Below, one piece after another: positions 15,826 to 25,291 of a stretch of DNA of 64,000 nucleotides. Position 1 is the stretch's first letter. Every line of letters starts with the position of its first letter. A program made the position numbers and the translations under genes. The stretch is taken from positions 637,927-701,926 of the forward strand of contig NZ_CADFDU010000001.1 in assembly GCF_902833045.1 (NCBI RefSeq), read 5' to 3'. The notes below the pieces were generated by a model that worked only from the letters and a program-made list of their open reading frames with translations, was not told the origin of the DNA and made no database searches. The stretch is from Burkholderia sp. BCC0322 (GTDB lineage Bacteria > Pseudomonadota > Gammaproteobacteria > Burkholderiales > Burkholderiaceae).

Positions 15826-16252
15826 GTTGACCTCTGTCCGGCGTGGTCGGGCCGGAGACGGATGCGCGAAAGATTCGCGAAATATACCACGGAATATAAC
15901 GAACGAAATTCCGGGGAAATCACCGGGCGACGCGGCGTGGTGAGGTCAGCAGGGAGCGGTTGATTGGTCGGTGAGCGGCGTTGCGGCAGGGGCCGGGGGC
16001 GAGGCCGCGAGCGAAACGGGGAGCGATGCCGACGCGTGACGCGCCATCACATACTCGACGCGCCGCCCGACGAACGGCACGTCGACGCGCTCCTGCGCGG
16101 CGACCGCGTCGCGCATCGCGGCCAACTGGCCAGTCGACGTTGCTCGCGGCCGTTCCGACCGTGGCCATGAAGCGGAGGGACTCGCTGCCGGGCAGGCGGA
16201 TCCGCGCGTGGCGGACACACCCGGCCCAAGGCCGCGAACGCGCCTAACGCGC
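15826..16252. other. Intergenic region without a supported gene
   Basis: 427 bp between the DUF2325 gene and motB. An AT-richer stretch at 15875-15925 (AAATATACCACGGAATATAA) is the likely DUF2325 promoter region. Minus-strand reading frames at 15920-16218 show no start signal or family resemblance. No terminator with a T-run was found behind motB. Confidence 0.4.
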
Positions 16253-17209
16253 CTAATGCTGCCGCGTCACCGGCGCCGGCAGCACGCCGGCTTGGGTACC
16301 CGCCGTCTCGCCCACGGTCGTCCGGCCGCCGTCGTGAAAGAATGCCTGCTCGGCGGCATTGTTCATCACGAGGATGCTGATGCGGCGATTGGTCGGCTCG
16401 TCCGCCACATTCCTGTCGAGCGGCAGGACATCCGCGAGCCCGCGCACCTGGAGCAGCTTGTCTTCCCGCAACCCGCCCGCGACCAGCGCACGCCGCGCGG
16501 CGTTCGCGCGATCGCTGGAGAGCTCCCAGTTCGAATAGCCCTTGGAACCGTCGGGGTACGGCGTCGAGTCGGTGTGCCCCGCAATCGACACGCGGTTCTC
16601 GACATCGTCGAGCGCCGTCCCGATCTGGGCGAGGATCGCGGTGGCATAGCTTTCGGGTTGCGAGCTGCCCGACGCGAACATCGGGCGCTTGAGCGAATCG
16701 ACGATCTCGATGCGCAAGCCCTCGTTGGTGATCGCGATCCGGATCTGGTCCTGATACGCGCGCAGCGACGGGCTTTGTGCAATCGCCGCCGTCAGCTTCG
16801 CCTTCAGGCGTTCGAGCTTTTGCGTGTCGACGGTGCCGGCGAGTGCGGCGGGCGAGCTGGCCGGCGCCGGTTGCGCTTTCGTGTCGATCGCCGGCGTCGG
16901 GTCGGACATGTCGCGGCCGCCCCCTTGCACCATGCTCGGACGCGGCGCCTGGGCGTCCTGCCCGCTGGACAGGAGCGTCGACAGCGGCGTGTTGAAGTAG
17001 TCCTCGATTCCCTGCTTGTCGTACTTGGAGACCGAGCCGAGCAGCCACATCAGCAGGAAGAACGCCATCATCGCCGTGACGAAATCGGCGTAGGCGATTT
17101 TCCATGCGCCGCCGTGGTGGGCGTCGTGGTCCTCGCTTTTCTTGCGGCGCACGACGACGAGCGATGCCGCGACGGACGGTTTCGACGGGTTGGAGCGACT
17201 GTCGGCCAT
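16253..17209 (-). CDS. motB: Flagellar motor stator protein MotB
   Basis: Stator subunit of 318 residues. The single membrane helix after AWKIAYADFVTAMMAFFLLM (residues about 35-54) carries the proton-binding aspartate of MotB in the conserved ADF. The C-terminal OmpA-like peptidoglycan-binding domain has VSIAGHTDSTPYP and NWELSSDRANAARRALV. A low-complexity plug/linker lies between. The start is 10 bp after the motA stop. No flagellar or chemotaxis genes are near, so the pair stands alone here. Confidence 0.95.
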   Translation of the reverse strand: MADSRSNPSKPSVAASLVVVRRKKSEDHDAHHGGAWKIAYADFVTAMMAFFLLMWLLGSVSKYDKQGIEDYFNTPLSTLLSSGQDAQAPRPSMVQGGGRDMSDPTPAIDTKAQPAPASSPAALAGTVDTQKLERLKAKLTAAIAQSPSLRAYQDQIRIAITNEGLRIEIVDSLKRPMFASGSSQPESYATAILAQIGTALDDVENRVSIAGHTDSTPYPDGSKGYSNWELSSDRANAARRALVAGGLREDKLLQVRGLADVLPLDRNVADEPTNRRISILVMNNAAEQAFFHDGGRTTVGETAGTQAGVLPAPVTRQH

Positions 17210-17219
17210 GACGCCTCCG

Positions 17220-18089
17220 TTACGCGGTCTTGGGCGACTTCGTCGCGCGGACGGCCTCGTCGAGCTCCTTGAAGCTCGGACGATCGGCCGTGAACAGCAC
17301 CTTGCGGCCGAATTCCACCGCCACCGGCGGCGCGTAGCCGCTCATCGACGCAAGCAGCACGGCCTTCACGCACTGGAACGGCTTGGCCGCGGCGCGGCCC
17401 TTCGCATTGAGCAGATCGGCGAGCGGACCGACGAAGCCATACGCGAGCAGGATGCCGAGGAACGTGCCGACGAGCGCGCCGGCGATCATCTTGCCGAGCA
17501 CGGCGGGCGGCGCGCCGACCGAGCCCATCGTGTGCACGACCCCCATCACCGCGGCGACGATGCCGAACGCCGGCAAGCCGTCCGCCATCTTCTGGATCGC
17601 ATTGGCCGCGACCGAAGCCTCCGCATGGTGCGTATGCAGTTCCTCGTCCATCAGGTCCTGCATCTCCAGCACGTTCACGTTGCCGCCCGACATCATCCGC
17701 AAGTAGTCGACGATGAAGTCGAGCAGATGGTGATCCGCGAGCACATGCGAATACTTCTGGAACAGCGGGCTCTGCTCGGGCGCATCGACGTCGGCCTCGA
17801 GCGCCATCATGCCGTCGCGGCGCGCCTTCTGCAGCAGTTCGTACAGCAGCGCGATCAGTTCCACGTATTGCTGCTTCGTATAGCCGCCGCCCTTGAAACA
17901 GGTCGGCAGGCTCGTGATCGTCTTCTTCAGCGTCGTGACCGGATTGCTGACGACGAACGCACCCAGCGCGGCGCCGAGAATGCACAGCAATTCGAAGGGC
18001 TGCAGCAACGCCGGCAAATGACCGCCCACGCCGACAAAACTGCCGATCACCGACCCGATGACGACGATCCACCCGATGGCTACAAACAT
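17220..18089 (-). CDS. motA: Flagellar motor stator protein MotA
   Basis: Stator subunit of 289 residues, normal length. The first helix FVAIGWIVVIGSVIGSFVGVGG, the cytoplasmic loop with charged residues, and the paired helices GIVAAVMGVVHTMGS and ALVGTFLGILLAYGFVGPLA are all present. With MotB it forms the proton channel that drives flagellar rotation. The ATG at 18089 has GAGG six bases upstream; the longer frame to 18242 has no such site. The region upstream carries no chemotaxis gene. Confidence 0.95.
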   Translation of the reverse strand: MFVAIGWIVVIGSVIGSFVGVGGHLPALLQPFELLCILGAALGAFVVSNPVTTLKKTITSLPTCFKGGGYTKQQYVELIALLYELLQKARRDGMMALEADVDAPEQSPLFQKYSHVLADHHLLDFIVDYLRMMSGGNVNVLEMQDLMDEELHTHHAEASVAANAIQKMADGLPAFGIVAAVMGVVHTMGSVGAPPAVLGKMIAGALVGTFLGILLAYGFVGPLADLLNAKGRAAAKPFQCVKAVLLASMSGYAPPVAVEFGRKVLFTADRPSFKELDEAVRATKSPKTA

Positions 18090-18569
18090 GATTACCTCGT
18101 CCGCGACGTGCGCCTCTGCATCCGTTGTTCGAAAGCGAGCGGGGCGCCTGGGCGCTCGCTCCACGCCCGCGATGGCGCCGATTCGCTGCGACACGACGTC
18201 GAACGGCGGGTGTTGATGCAATAACGGCGATCGTCCGGACAACTGAACCCGTGATTCCGCGTATCACGCGTGATGCATGCGTTGCACACGTTTGCGCGTG
18301 CCGATGCGCGCGGTTTTCTTGATCGAAGTCAAGAATGCGCGGCCGGCGCGTGAATGTCCGCATGGATGCGAACCGGAAACAGGGCGGGAATGACGTAGCC
18401 CTCCTGAACGATCGCGCATCGCCGGATTCCGGGCAGCGCAACGCGCGGCACGCCGCGCCGGACAACCGGTGGGCCCGCGTGCTGGCAGGGTTTTCATCAG
18501 GACATCCGGAGCGCCGCACGATCCATCATGGAGACAGCGCTGTCGCAGCCAACCGCAGGAGGGCGCGCC
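18090..18569. other. 480-bp divergent intergenic region
   Basis: Separates motA (minus) from the patatin gene (plus). It should contain both promoters. I looked for a flagellar sigma-28 type site on the minus strand and found no convincing match. No repeat or RNA element was recognised. Confidence 0.35.
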
Positions 18570-19454
18570 GTGACGTCCGATTCCACTCCCTCGACCGCCT
18601 TCGTGTTCGCCGGCGGCGGCAGTCTTGGCGCCATCGAGGTCGGCATGCTCCGCGAACTGGTCGCGAGCGGCGAACGGCCCGATTGCGTCGTCGGCGCGTC
18701 GGCGGGCGCGATCAATGCCGCCTATTTCGCCGGCCGGCCCGATGCGGACGGCGTCGCGATGCTCGCCGCGCTGTGGTGCAGAATCCGCCGCCAGGACGTG
18801 ATGCCGTTCTCGATGCGCAGCATCATCGCGATGCTGCTGCGCAACCGGCCGCATCTGGTCGAGGCCGACGCGCTGCGCCTGCTGCTGGAACGGAACCTGC
18901 CGTACCGGCGGATCGAGCAGGCCGCGTTGCCGCTCCACATCGTCGCGACCGACGTGCTGAGCGGCCGCGAAGTCGTGCTGTCCGCCGGCTCGGTCGTGGA
19001 TGCCGTGCAGGCCAGCGCGGCGATTCCCGGCGTGTTTCCGTCGGTCAGCATCGGCGGCCTGGAACTCGTCGACGGCGGCGTCGCGAACAATACGCCGATC
19101 TCGGTTGCGATCGCGCTCGGCGTCAAGCGGATCGTCGTGCTGCCGGCCGGGTTCGCCTGCGCGTTGCGCGTCCCGCCGCGCAGCGCGATCGCGCATGCGA
19201 CGCACGCGCTGACGCTCGTGATCGCGCGGCAACTGGTGCGCGATCTGGAACTGTATGCGGCGCGCGCGCAAATCCATGTCGTGCCGCCGCTGTGTCCGCT
19301 CGAGGTGTCGTCATACGATTACTCGCAGTGCGCGCAACTGATCGACAAGGCCGCGGAACGCACGCGCGCGTGGATCGACGAGGGCGGGCTCGCGGAATGC
19401 GCGATTCCGGACCCGCTGCGCGAGCACGACCATGCGGCGGCGCTGTCGCATTGA
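18570..19454 (+). CDS. Patatin-like phospholipase
   Basis: Serine lipid acyl hydrolase of 294 residues. The oxyanion loop is GGGSLGAIE (residues 15-23), the nucleophile elbow is GASAG with Ser44, and the catalytic aspartate is in DGGVANN (Asp168), so the Ser-Asp dyad is complete. I choose the GTG at 18570 because AGGAGG lies seven bases upstream; an ATG 14 codons earlier has no ribosome site. There is no signal peptide. Patatins of this kind may act on membrane lipids, or, like ExoU, on host lipids; nothing here shows export. It is convergent with the aldehyde dehydrogenase. Confidence 0.85.
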   Translation: MTSDSTPSTAFVFAGGGSLGAIEVGMLRELVASGERPDCVVGASAGAINAAYFAGRPDADGVAMLAALWCRIRRQDVMPFSMRSIIAMLLRNRPHLVEADALRLLLERNLPYRRIEQAALPLHIVATDVLSGREVVLSAGSVVDAVQASAAIPGVFPSVSIGGLELVDGGVANNTPISVAIALGVKRIVVLPAGFACALRVPPRSAIAHATHALTLVIARQLVRDLELYAARAQIHVVPPLCPLEVSSYDYSQCAQLIDKAAERTRAWIDEGGLAECAIPDPLREHDHAAALSH

Positions 19455-19536
19455 AAATGGTGCGTGCGCCGAGCAACTGCATGATCGACGGGCGCCGATT
19501 GCCCGGTTCGCTCCCGGAAATTCCACGAAGCACCCA

Positions 19537-19570
19537 AGAAAAACGGCCCCGTGTGCGAGACACGGTGCCG
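19537..19570 (-). terminator. Terminator of the aldehyde dehydrogenase operon
   Basis: On the minus strand CGGC-A-CCGTGT pairs with ACACGG-G-GCCG around a five-base loop and is followed by TTTTT (19543-19539). It lies 24 bases beyond the aldehyde dehydrogenase stop. Confidence 0.75.
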
Positions 19571-19593
19571 CCAACCGCCTGAAAGGCCGCCGG

Positions 19594-21075
19594 TCAGTCG
19601 ATCGCGCGCATGGCGTGGCGCAGTTCCTGATAGCTGCGCAGCCCGGCAACGCCGAGTTCGCGGCCGATCCCGCTGAGCCCGAACCCGCCCCAGCACACGT
19701 GCGGGTAGATGAGCTGGGGCGCGTTGATCCACACGAGCCCCACGCGCACGCGCTGCTGGAATTGCTTCGCGATCCGCGCATCGCGCGTCACGACGGTCGC
19801 GACGAGCCCGTAGCGCGTGTCGTTCGCGAGCGCGATTGCCTCGTCGTCGGTGCGGAACGATTTCACGCACGCGACGGGTCCGAACACTTCGTCGGTCCAC
19901 AGCGGGTTGTCGGCGGCCGGCTCGGCGATCACGACGGGCGCCATGAAAAAGCCGTCGCCGCCGGCGTCCGCCACGCGGCCGCTGAATGCGACACGTGCGC
20001 CCGCATCGATGCCTTGCTGGAGCATCGCTTCGACGCGCATCCGATGCGCGGCCGAGATCAGCGGCCCCATCGCGACGTGTTCCGCGGCGGGCGGCGCGAC
20101 GACGAGCGTGCGCACGGCGGTCTCGAACGCGGCCATGAAGCCGCGGTACACGCTGTCGTGCACGAGGATGCGCGCGGTGGCCGAGCACATCTGGCCCGCG
20201 TTCGTGAATGCGCCCGCAACCGCGAGCGACACCGCGACGTCGAGGTCGGCGTCGTCGCGCACGATCAGCGACGACTTGCCGCCGAGTTCGAGCGTCACGC
20301 GCTTCATGTCGACGGCCGCGGCCTGCATCACCTTGCGGCCGGCCGCCGTGCTTCCGGTAAACGAGATCTTGTCGATCAGCGGATGCGCGGTCAGCGCCGC
20401 GCCGACCTCGGCGCCGCCGTTGACGACGTTGACGACGCCGGCCGGCACACCGGCTTCGGCGATGAGGTCGAGCAGCGCATGCTCGGCCGGCGACGTGAGT
20501 TCGGACGGCTTCAGCACGACCGCGCAGCCGGCCGCGAGTGCGGGGGCGAGCTTCCACGCGGTCGTGACCATCGGGAAGTTCCACGGCATGACGAGCGCCG
20601 CGACGCCGACGGAATCATAGAAGCGCTCGGCCGTGACGGCGTCGCTCGGCAGCGCGACCGGTTCGGGCGCGAACAGCGCCGGGTCCTCGCACAGCTTCGC
20701 GTAGTACGCGAACGTCGCGGCGACGTCGCCGACATCGGCCTCGGCCTCGAACGGCGGCTTGCCGCTTACCTGCATCTGCAGCGCCGCCAGGCGATCGCGC
20801 GACGCCTCGACGCGCTCGGCGATCGCGGCGAGCATGCGGCCGCGTTCGGCCGGCGGCGTATCGCGCCAGCCGGCGAACGCATCGCGCGCGGCACATACCG
20901 CGGCGTCGACGTGCGCGGCCGTCGCGAATGCCTGCCAGCCGATTGCCGCGCCGGTCGATGCGTTGAAGATCGGCGCGCCGGGCGCGTCGCCCTGCGTGTG
21001 CACGGGCCGGCCGGCGATGTGCGCCGCGGGCAGCACGAACGTGGCGGTGGAACGGGAAAGCTCGGCGGTGGACAT
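19594..21075 (-). CDS. Aldehyde dehydrogenase family protein
   Basis: NAD(P)-dependent aldehyde dehydrogenase of 493 residues. Catalytic Cys297 sits in NAGQMCSATARIL and the general base Glu263 in VTLELGGKSS; the cofactor loop is ISFTGSTAAGRKVM, and PWNFP is present. It lies 23 bp downstream of the guanidinobutyrase-type gene, so a 4-guanidinobutyraldehyde or gamma-aminobutyraldehyde substrate is plausible, as for KauB/PuuC enzymes. The ATG at 21075 is preferred over 21084 because of the AGGA at a suitable distance. Exact substrate is inference from context. Confidence 0.88.
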   Translation of the reverse strand: MSTAELSRSTATFVLPAAHIAGRPVHTQGDAPGAPIFNASTGAAIGWQAFATAAHVDAAVCAARDAFAGWRDTPPAERGRMLAAIAERVEASRDRLAALQMQVSGKPPFEAEADVGDVAATFAYYAKLCEDPALFAPEPVALPSDAVTAERFYDSVGVAALVMPWNFPMVTTAWKLAPALAAGCAVVLKPSELTSPAEHALLDLIAEAGVPAGVVNVVNGGAEVGAALTAHPLIDKISFTGSTAAGRKVMQAAAVDMKRVTLELGGKSSLIVRDDADLDVAVSLAVAGAFTNAGQMCSATARILVHDSVYRGFMAAFETAVRTLVVAPPAAEHVAMGPLISAAHRMRVEAMLQQGIDAGARVAFSGRVADAGGDGFFMAPVVIAEPAADNPLWTDEVFGPVACVKSFRTDDEAIALANDTRYGLVATVVTRDARIAKQFQQRVRVGLVWINAPQLIYPHVCWGGFGLSGIGRELGVAGLRSYQELRHAMRAID

Positions 21076-21097
21076 GAGGGTCATCCTGTCGGTCGGG

Positions 21098-22048
21098 TTA
21101 GCGGTAGGCGACGCCCGGCATCACGCAGAGCATCTCGAACGCGAGGTTCGCGCCCGTGAGCGCGGTGGTGCCGGTCGGATCGTACGGCGGCGCGACTTCG
21201 ACGAGGTCCGCGCCGACGATGTTCAGGCCCCGCATCCCGCGCACGATCTCCAGGCCCTGCTGCACGGTGAGCCCGCCGATTTCGGGCGTGCCGGTGCCGG
21301 GCGCGAACGACGGATCGAGGCCGTCGATGTCGAAGCTCAGATAGACCTGCGTGTCGCCGACGCGCTCGCGCACCTGCGCCATCAGCGGCGCGAGCGACCT
21401 GTTCCAGCATTCTTCCGCCTGCACGACGGTGAAGCCCTGCTCGCGGCACCAGTCGAAATCGTCCGCGTGGTAGCCGGTGCCGCGCAGGCCGATCTGCGTG
21501 ACCTTGTCGCATTGCAGCAGACCGTCTTCCACCGCGCGGCGGAACGGCGTGCCGTGCGCGATCTTCTCGCCGAACATCGTGTCGTTCACGTCCGCATGCG
21601 CGTCGACGTGCACGACGGCGACCTGGCCGTACTTCTTATGCAGCGCGCGCAGGATCGGCCACGCGATCGTGTGGTCGCCGCCGAGCGTGATCGGCCGGCA
21701 GCCGTTCGCGACGATCGCGTCGTACGCCTCTTCGATGCGGCGCACCGAATCCTTCAGGTCGTACGGGTTGGTCGCGACGTCGCCGATGTCGGCCACCTGC
21801 AGCGAATCGAACGGCGCCGCGCGCGTGGCCATGTTGTACGGGCGCAGCAGCACGGATTCGGTGCGGATCTGGCGCGGGCCGAAGCGCGAGCCCGAGCGGT
21901 TCGAGGTGCCGAGGTCGAGCGGAACGCCGACGAAGCACACGTCGAGGCCGTCGGTCGTCGCGGCTTGCGGCAGCCGCATCATCGTGGCGATGCCGCCAAA
22001 GCGCGGCATGTCGTTGCCGCCCATCGGCTGATTGAGTTCGCGGGGCAT
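21098..22048 (-). CDS. speB: Ureohydrolase: agmatinase / guanidinobutyrase family
   Basis: Manganese ureohydrolase of 316 residues that removes urea from a guanidino compound. The metal-binding motifs are complete: LGGDHT (about 122-127), VHVDAHADV (about 147-155) and SFDIDGLDP (about 240-248). The N-terminal QPMGGNDMPRFGGIATMMRL resembles guanidinobutyrase (GbuA) and guanidinopropionase of Pseudomonas more than E. coli agmatinase. The likely reaction is 4-guanidinobutyrate to GABA plus urea, with agmatine as the alternative. AGGAG stands seven bases before the ATG. It forms an operon with the aldehyde dehydrogenase. Confidence 0.85.
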   Translation of the reverse strand: MPRELNQPMGGNDMPRFGGIATMMRLPQAATTDGLDVCFVGVPLDLGTSNRSGSRFGPRQIRTESVLLRPYNMATRAAPFDSLQVADIGDVATNPYDLKDSVRRIEEAYDAIVANGCRPITLGGDHTIAWPILRALHKKYGQVAVVHVDAHADVNDTMFGEKIAHGTPFRRAVEDGLLQCDKVTQIGLRGTGYHADDFDWCREQGFTVVQAEECWNRSLAPLMAQVRERVGDTQVYLSFDIDGLDPSFAPGTGTPEIGGLTVQQGLEIVRGMRGLNIVGADLVEVAPPYDPTGTTALTGANLAFEMLCVMPGVAYR

Positions 22049-22215
22049 GGGCCGTCTCCTTTTTTCTCAGGTAAAGCGATCGGCCGATGGTAGAGGAGAA
22101 CGCCCGCGTGAAGATTTTGAAGTCGCAACGTTTACATCGACGGGTCTCGATGCAAGTGGCGCCGCCGCATCGACGCGGCGCAACCGAGCGTGGCCGCGCG
22201 GCGTGGCCGGGCGTG

Positions 22216-23100
22216 TCAGCGTGGAATGGCCGACGGCGCGGCGCCGTCGTGCGGGCCGGCGGAAGGGAACGCGGTGGAGGCCGAACCCCATGCGGCGAGT
22301 TCGCGCTTCGTGCGCACGCCGAGCTTCGCGAACGCGCGCTTCACGTACGACTCGGCCGACGCGACGCGCACGCCGAGGATCTCGGCCGTTTCAGGCACGG
22401 TCTTGCCGGAGAGCAGGTGCTTGCAGGTTTCGTATTCGCGCTTCGACAGCTTCACGCCGTCGGCCGCGATCCGCGCATCGAACTGCGCGAGCGGATGGAC
22501 TTCGGGCGTCGGGTGCGCGATGCGCCGCGCGGCCGTGGTCGACGCGTGCAGTTCGAGCAGCGGGAACAGCATGTCGCTGATGCTGCGAAAGCGGTTCATC
22601 TCGGCGAGCGTGAACGGCGGCCGGTCGCGGCCGCGCTCCAGCGCGATCGAATGCTGCGAATAGCGCGTGCCGCGCGCGAGCACGCATTCGTGCCCGATAT
22701 GCACGTCGTCGAACAGCCGCTGGCGGAATTCGCCGGGCGGGATCGCCGCGATGTCGCGCACCACGAGCATCGTGCCCGTCTTGCCGCGCAGCCCGGCGAA
22801 CAGCGGGTCGCTGTCGAGAAAGCGCTCGTAGTAGAGCGTCATCACGTCGGAGATTTCGGTGGATTCGGTATCGATGCCGCTGCTGCCGATCCATTCGCAT
22901 CGGTAGCCGGTGGGCATCGAGCCGTCGACGCGCGAGCGTTCGACGTGCGCGACGTCGAGCGGCACCACGTCGTTCAGCAGTTGCGTGAGGCGCGGCACGA
23001 AGTGCGGCGTGCCGACCGTCTCGATCAGCTCGCCCAGCGCCTTGAACGACACGTTGAAGCGGTCGTTGTCGCGATGGAAGGGGTTCACGTTGAGCAGCAT
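22216..23100 (-). CDS. LuxR family transcriptional regulator (copy 1)
   Basis: Regulator of 294 residues. The C-terminal GerE-type helix-turn-helix is clear: LSKREYETCKHLLSGKTVPE, followed by ETAEILGVRVASAESYVKRA and FAKLGVRTKREL. The N-terminal 200 residues are not a recognisable autoinducer or receiver domain. The same architecture is found in the regulator at 27548, and many short blocks match (DPLFAGLRGKTGT; HIGHECVLARG), so the two are paralogues. It is divergent from the cupin operon and is the likely controller of the surrounding amine catabolic genes. Confidence 0.85.
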   Translation of the reverse strand: MLLNVNPFHRDNDRFNVSFKALGELIETVGTPHFVPRLTQLLNDVVPLDVAHVERSRVDGSMPTGYRCEWIGSSGIDTESTEISDVMTLYYERFLDSDPLFAGLRGKTGTMLVVRDIAAIPPGEFRQRLFDDVHIGHECVLARGTRYSQHSIALERGRDRPPFTLAEMNRFRSISDMLFPLLELHASTTAARRIAHPTPEVHPLAQFDARIAADGVKLSKREYETCKHLLSGKTVPETAEILGVRVASAESYVKRAFAKLGVRTKRELAAWGSASTAFPSAGPHDGAAPSAIPR

Positions 23101-23213
23101 GCGGTTCCCCGGGTGAAAAGCGGGCGGATTGTAGCGTCCGCAACGAAAAACGTCATTAGGGGGAAACACCGTCGGTTGTCCTGCCGACCCGTTCGCCCCG
23201 GAAAACACCGCTT

Positions 23214-23239
23214 GTCCCCCCCGGAGGGGGGCATACCGG
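23214..23239. promoter_or_regulatory. Candidate LuxR-type operator, site A (cupin operon)
   Basis: GC-tract dyad whose minus strand reads CCGGTATGCCCCCC then TCCGGGGGGGAC. The same core (GGTRTGCCCCCC followed by a G-tract) occurs at 28530 and 30449. Site A ends 58 bp before the cupin ATG and also faces the divergent LuxR gene. Confidence 0.55.
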
Positions 23240-23297
23240 GGCAGTGTAAATGCGTAACGTTGTCCCTGCTTTTTCAATCAAGAGACGAAAGATTCAG

Positions 23298-23642
23298 ATG
23301 ACCAAACTGATCAAGGACATCCTGCCGCTCGGCGCAGGCATCGGCGAATTCACGAAGCTCGACTTCGGAATGGACGAAAGCGACTGGCGCGCGGCGGAAG
23401 GCAAGAGCGGCAACTACATCATCGGCTGGTGGGAAGGCAAGGCCGGCGCGGTGGAGTTTCCGGAAACCGCGGCTGACGAAGCCGTGTGGCTCGTCGAGGG
23501 CCGGATCGCGCTGACCGATGTCGAAGGCAACCGCAAGGAATTCGCGCCGGGCCAGGGCTACCTGCTGCCGGCCGGTTTCGCGGGCCGCTGGGAGACGATC
23601 GAGGACGCGAAGAAGTTCTACGTGCTGCTCGAGAAGTCGTGA
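23298..23642 (+). CDS. Cupin domain protein (DUF861/EutQ-like)
   Basis: Small single-domain beta-barrel protein of 114 residues. GWWEGKAGAVEFPETAADEA and LVEGRIALTDVEGN are followed by FAPGQGYLLPAGFAGRWET, the pattern of the Cupin_3 family; glutamate rather than histidine dominates the metal positions. Such proteins often accompany amine and ureide catabolic genes, but an enzymatic role is not established. First gene of the operon cupin - FAD oxidoreductase - MFS transporter. Confidence 0.8.
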   Translation: MTKLIKDILPLGAGIGEFTKLDFGMDESDWRAAEGKSGNYIIGWWEGKAGAVEFPETAADEAVWLVEGRIALTDVEGNRKEFAPGQGYLLPAGFAGRWETIEDAKKFYVLLEKS

Positions 23643-23728
23643 TGCCTGGAGCCGCCGCCGTGGTGTCGTCGTCCTTGTGACGCGCGCCCGGCGGCGGTTT
23701 CGTTTTTTCGCGTGTGATGGCTGGGATC

Positions 23729-25186
23729 ATGGAAATGGAAGTCAAGGCAAGAGAGACCGCACCGGTGCAGGCGCACGCAATGCGTGGCGCGCCGGTCGCA
23801 CTGGGCGTCGAGGCGGCGCTCGCGAATACGAAGCTGTTCCCGTACTGGCTCGACAATCCGGCGGCGCCGGCCGCCGAGCCGGAACTCGCGGGCGACGTGA
23901 CGGCCGACCTGCTGATCGTCGGCGGCGGCTTCACGGGGCTGTGGTCGGCCGTGCAGGCGAAGGAACAGATGCCGCACCTGAACGTGGTGCTGATCGAGGC
24001 CGGCAAGGTGGCGCACGGCGCATCGGGCCGCGCGGGCGGGATCATCTCGACGTCGGTGATGCACGGGCTGCCGAACGCGGTGCGCGTGTTCCCGAACGAC
24101 ATCGCGCAGCTCGAGGCATTCGGCCATCGCAATCTCGACGGCTTCGAGGACACGCTGAAGCGCTACGACATCGACGCCGACATCGAGTGGAACGGCGAGA
24201 TGACGGTCGCGGTCGATCCCGAGCATGTCGCGCACCTGAAGGGCGACTACGACCTGCATCGCGAGTACGGCCACGACGTTGTGCTGCTGAACCGCGAGGA
24301 AACGCTCGAACAACTGAATTCGCCGCTGTTCGCGGGCGCGCTGTGGTCGCGCAACCGCAGCGGCATCGTGCACCCGGCGAAGCTTGCGTGGGGGCTGAAG
24401 CGCGCGGCGCTGCAGCTCGGCGTGAAGCTCTATGAGCACACGCCGCTCGTGACCGTGACCGACGAAGGCAGCACGGTGTTCGTGAAGACGCCGAAGGGCA
24501 GCGTGCGCGCGCCGCGCGTCGTGTTCGGCAGCGGCACCGCGAAGGTCGGGATTCCCGACATCAACCGCCGCGTGATGCAGGTGCGCGACCACGTGCTCGC
24601 GACCGAGCCGCTCACGGGCGAGCAACTCGCGCGGATCGGCTGGAAGAACCGCCAGGGCGTGTACGACACGCGCACGCAGCTCAACTATTTCCGGCTGACG
24701 AAGGACAACACCATCATTTTCGGCGGGCTGGTGAGCTATCACTTCGACGGCGATCCGGAACCGCGCCAGGACAGCCAGCGCGAAACGTACTACCGGCTCG
24801 CGGAAGCGTTCTACCGCACGTTCCCGCAACTGTGCGACGTGCGTTTCTCGCACGCATGGGGCGGCCCGATCGACTACTGCTCGCGCGGCTCGGTGTTCGC
24901 GAAGCGCTATCTCGGCGACAAGGCCGTGTTCGTCGCCGGCTATACGGGCTTCGGCGTCGCGGCGAGCCGGTTCGGCGCGTTCATGGGGCTGAACATCCTG
25001 TTCGACCGGGACAGCCCCGAGCGCAAGCTCGACATCGCGAACCAGAGCCCGAGCTACATCCCGCCCGAGCCGATGCGTTGGGTCGCCGCGAAGATCACGT
25101 TTCATGCGTTCGACGGCGCGGATGCGGAAGGCGGCTGGAAGCGTGCGTGGATCAGCGGCATCAAGGCGATGGGCTTCCCGATGTAA
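23729..25186 (+). CDS. FAD-dependent amine oxidoreductase (DAO/PuuB-like)
   Basis: Flavoprotein of 485 residues of the D-amino acid oxidase superfamily. The dinucleotide motif DLLIVGGGFTGLWSA is near residues 60-74, GRAGGIIST follows, and YTGFGVAASRFGAFMGLNI near the C-terminus closes the FAD site. PuuB-type members oxidise gamma-glutamylputrescine and similar primary or secondary amines to aldehydes with release of hydrogen peroxide. Together with the neighbouring aldehyde dehydrogenase this would convert an amine to an acid. Several starts exist (GTG 23714, ATG 23717, 23729, 23735); 23729 follows GGG and keeps the conserved N-terminus. Confidence 0.82.
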   Translation: MEMEVKARETAPVQAHAMRGAPVALGVEAALANTKLFPYWLDNPAAPAAEPELAGDVTADLLIVGGGFTGLWSAVQAKEQMPHLNVVLIEAGKVAHGASGRAGGIISTSVMHGLPNAVRVFPNDIAQLEAFGHRNLDGFEDTLKRYDIDADIEWNGEMTVAVDPEHVAHLKGDYDLHREYGHDVVLLNREETLEQLNSPLFAGALWSRNRSGIVHPAKLAWGLKRAALQLGVKLYEHTPLVTVTDEGSTVFVKTPKGSVRAPRVVFGSGTAKVGIPDINRRVMQVRDHVLATEPLTGEQLARIGWKNRQGVYDTRTQLNYFRLTKDNTIIFGGLVSYHFDGDPEPRQDSQRETYYRLAEAFYRTFPQLCDVRFSHAWGGPIDYCSRGSVFAKRYLGDKAVFVAGYTGFGVAASRFGAFMGLNILFDRDSPERKLDIANQSPSYIPPEPMRWVAAKITFHAFDGADAEGGWKRAWISGIKAMGFPM

Positions 25187-25291
25187 GCGACGACGCGGCG
25201 GCCTCACGTCGCGCCGGGCCGCCGCGTGCCGATACAAAAAACGATCCCCAGGGGAGACGGTCCGCGCCGCGGACACGGAGAGAGACACCAG

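Noticed and set aside
15920-16218. Minus-strand reading frames downstream of motB with a coding-like look (VDVPFVGRRVEYVMARH)
   Set aside because: No ribosome site, no family resemblance, and overlapping frames compete; too weak to call a gene or a defined remnant.
18090-18569. Flagellar sigma-28 promoter for motAB
   Set aside because: No sequence close to TAAAGTTT-N11-GCCGATAA was found on the minus strand in this region.
25187-25260. GC-rich inverted repeat (GCGGCGGCC with GGCCGCCGC) between the FAD oxidoreductase and MFS genes as a terminator
   Set aside because: No T-run follows and the MFS gene lies directly downstream on the same strand; it may be a weak attenuator at most.
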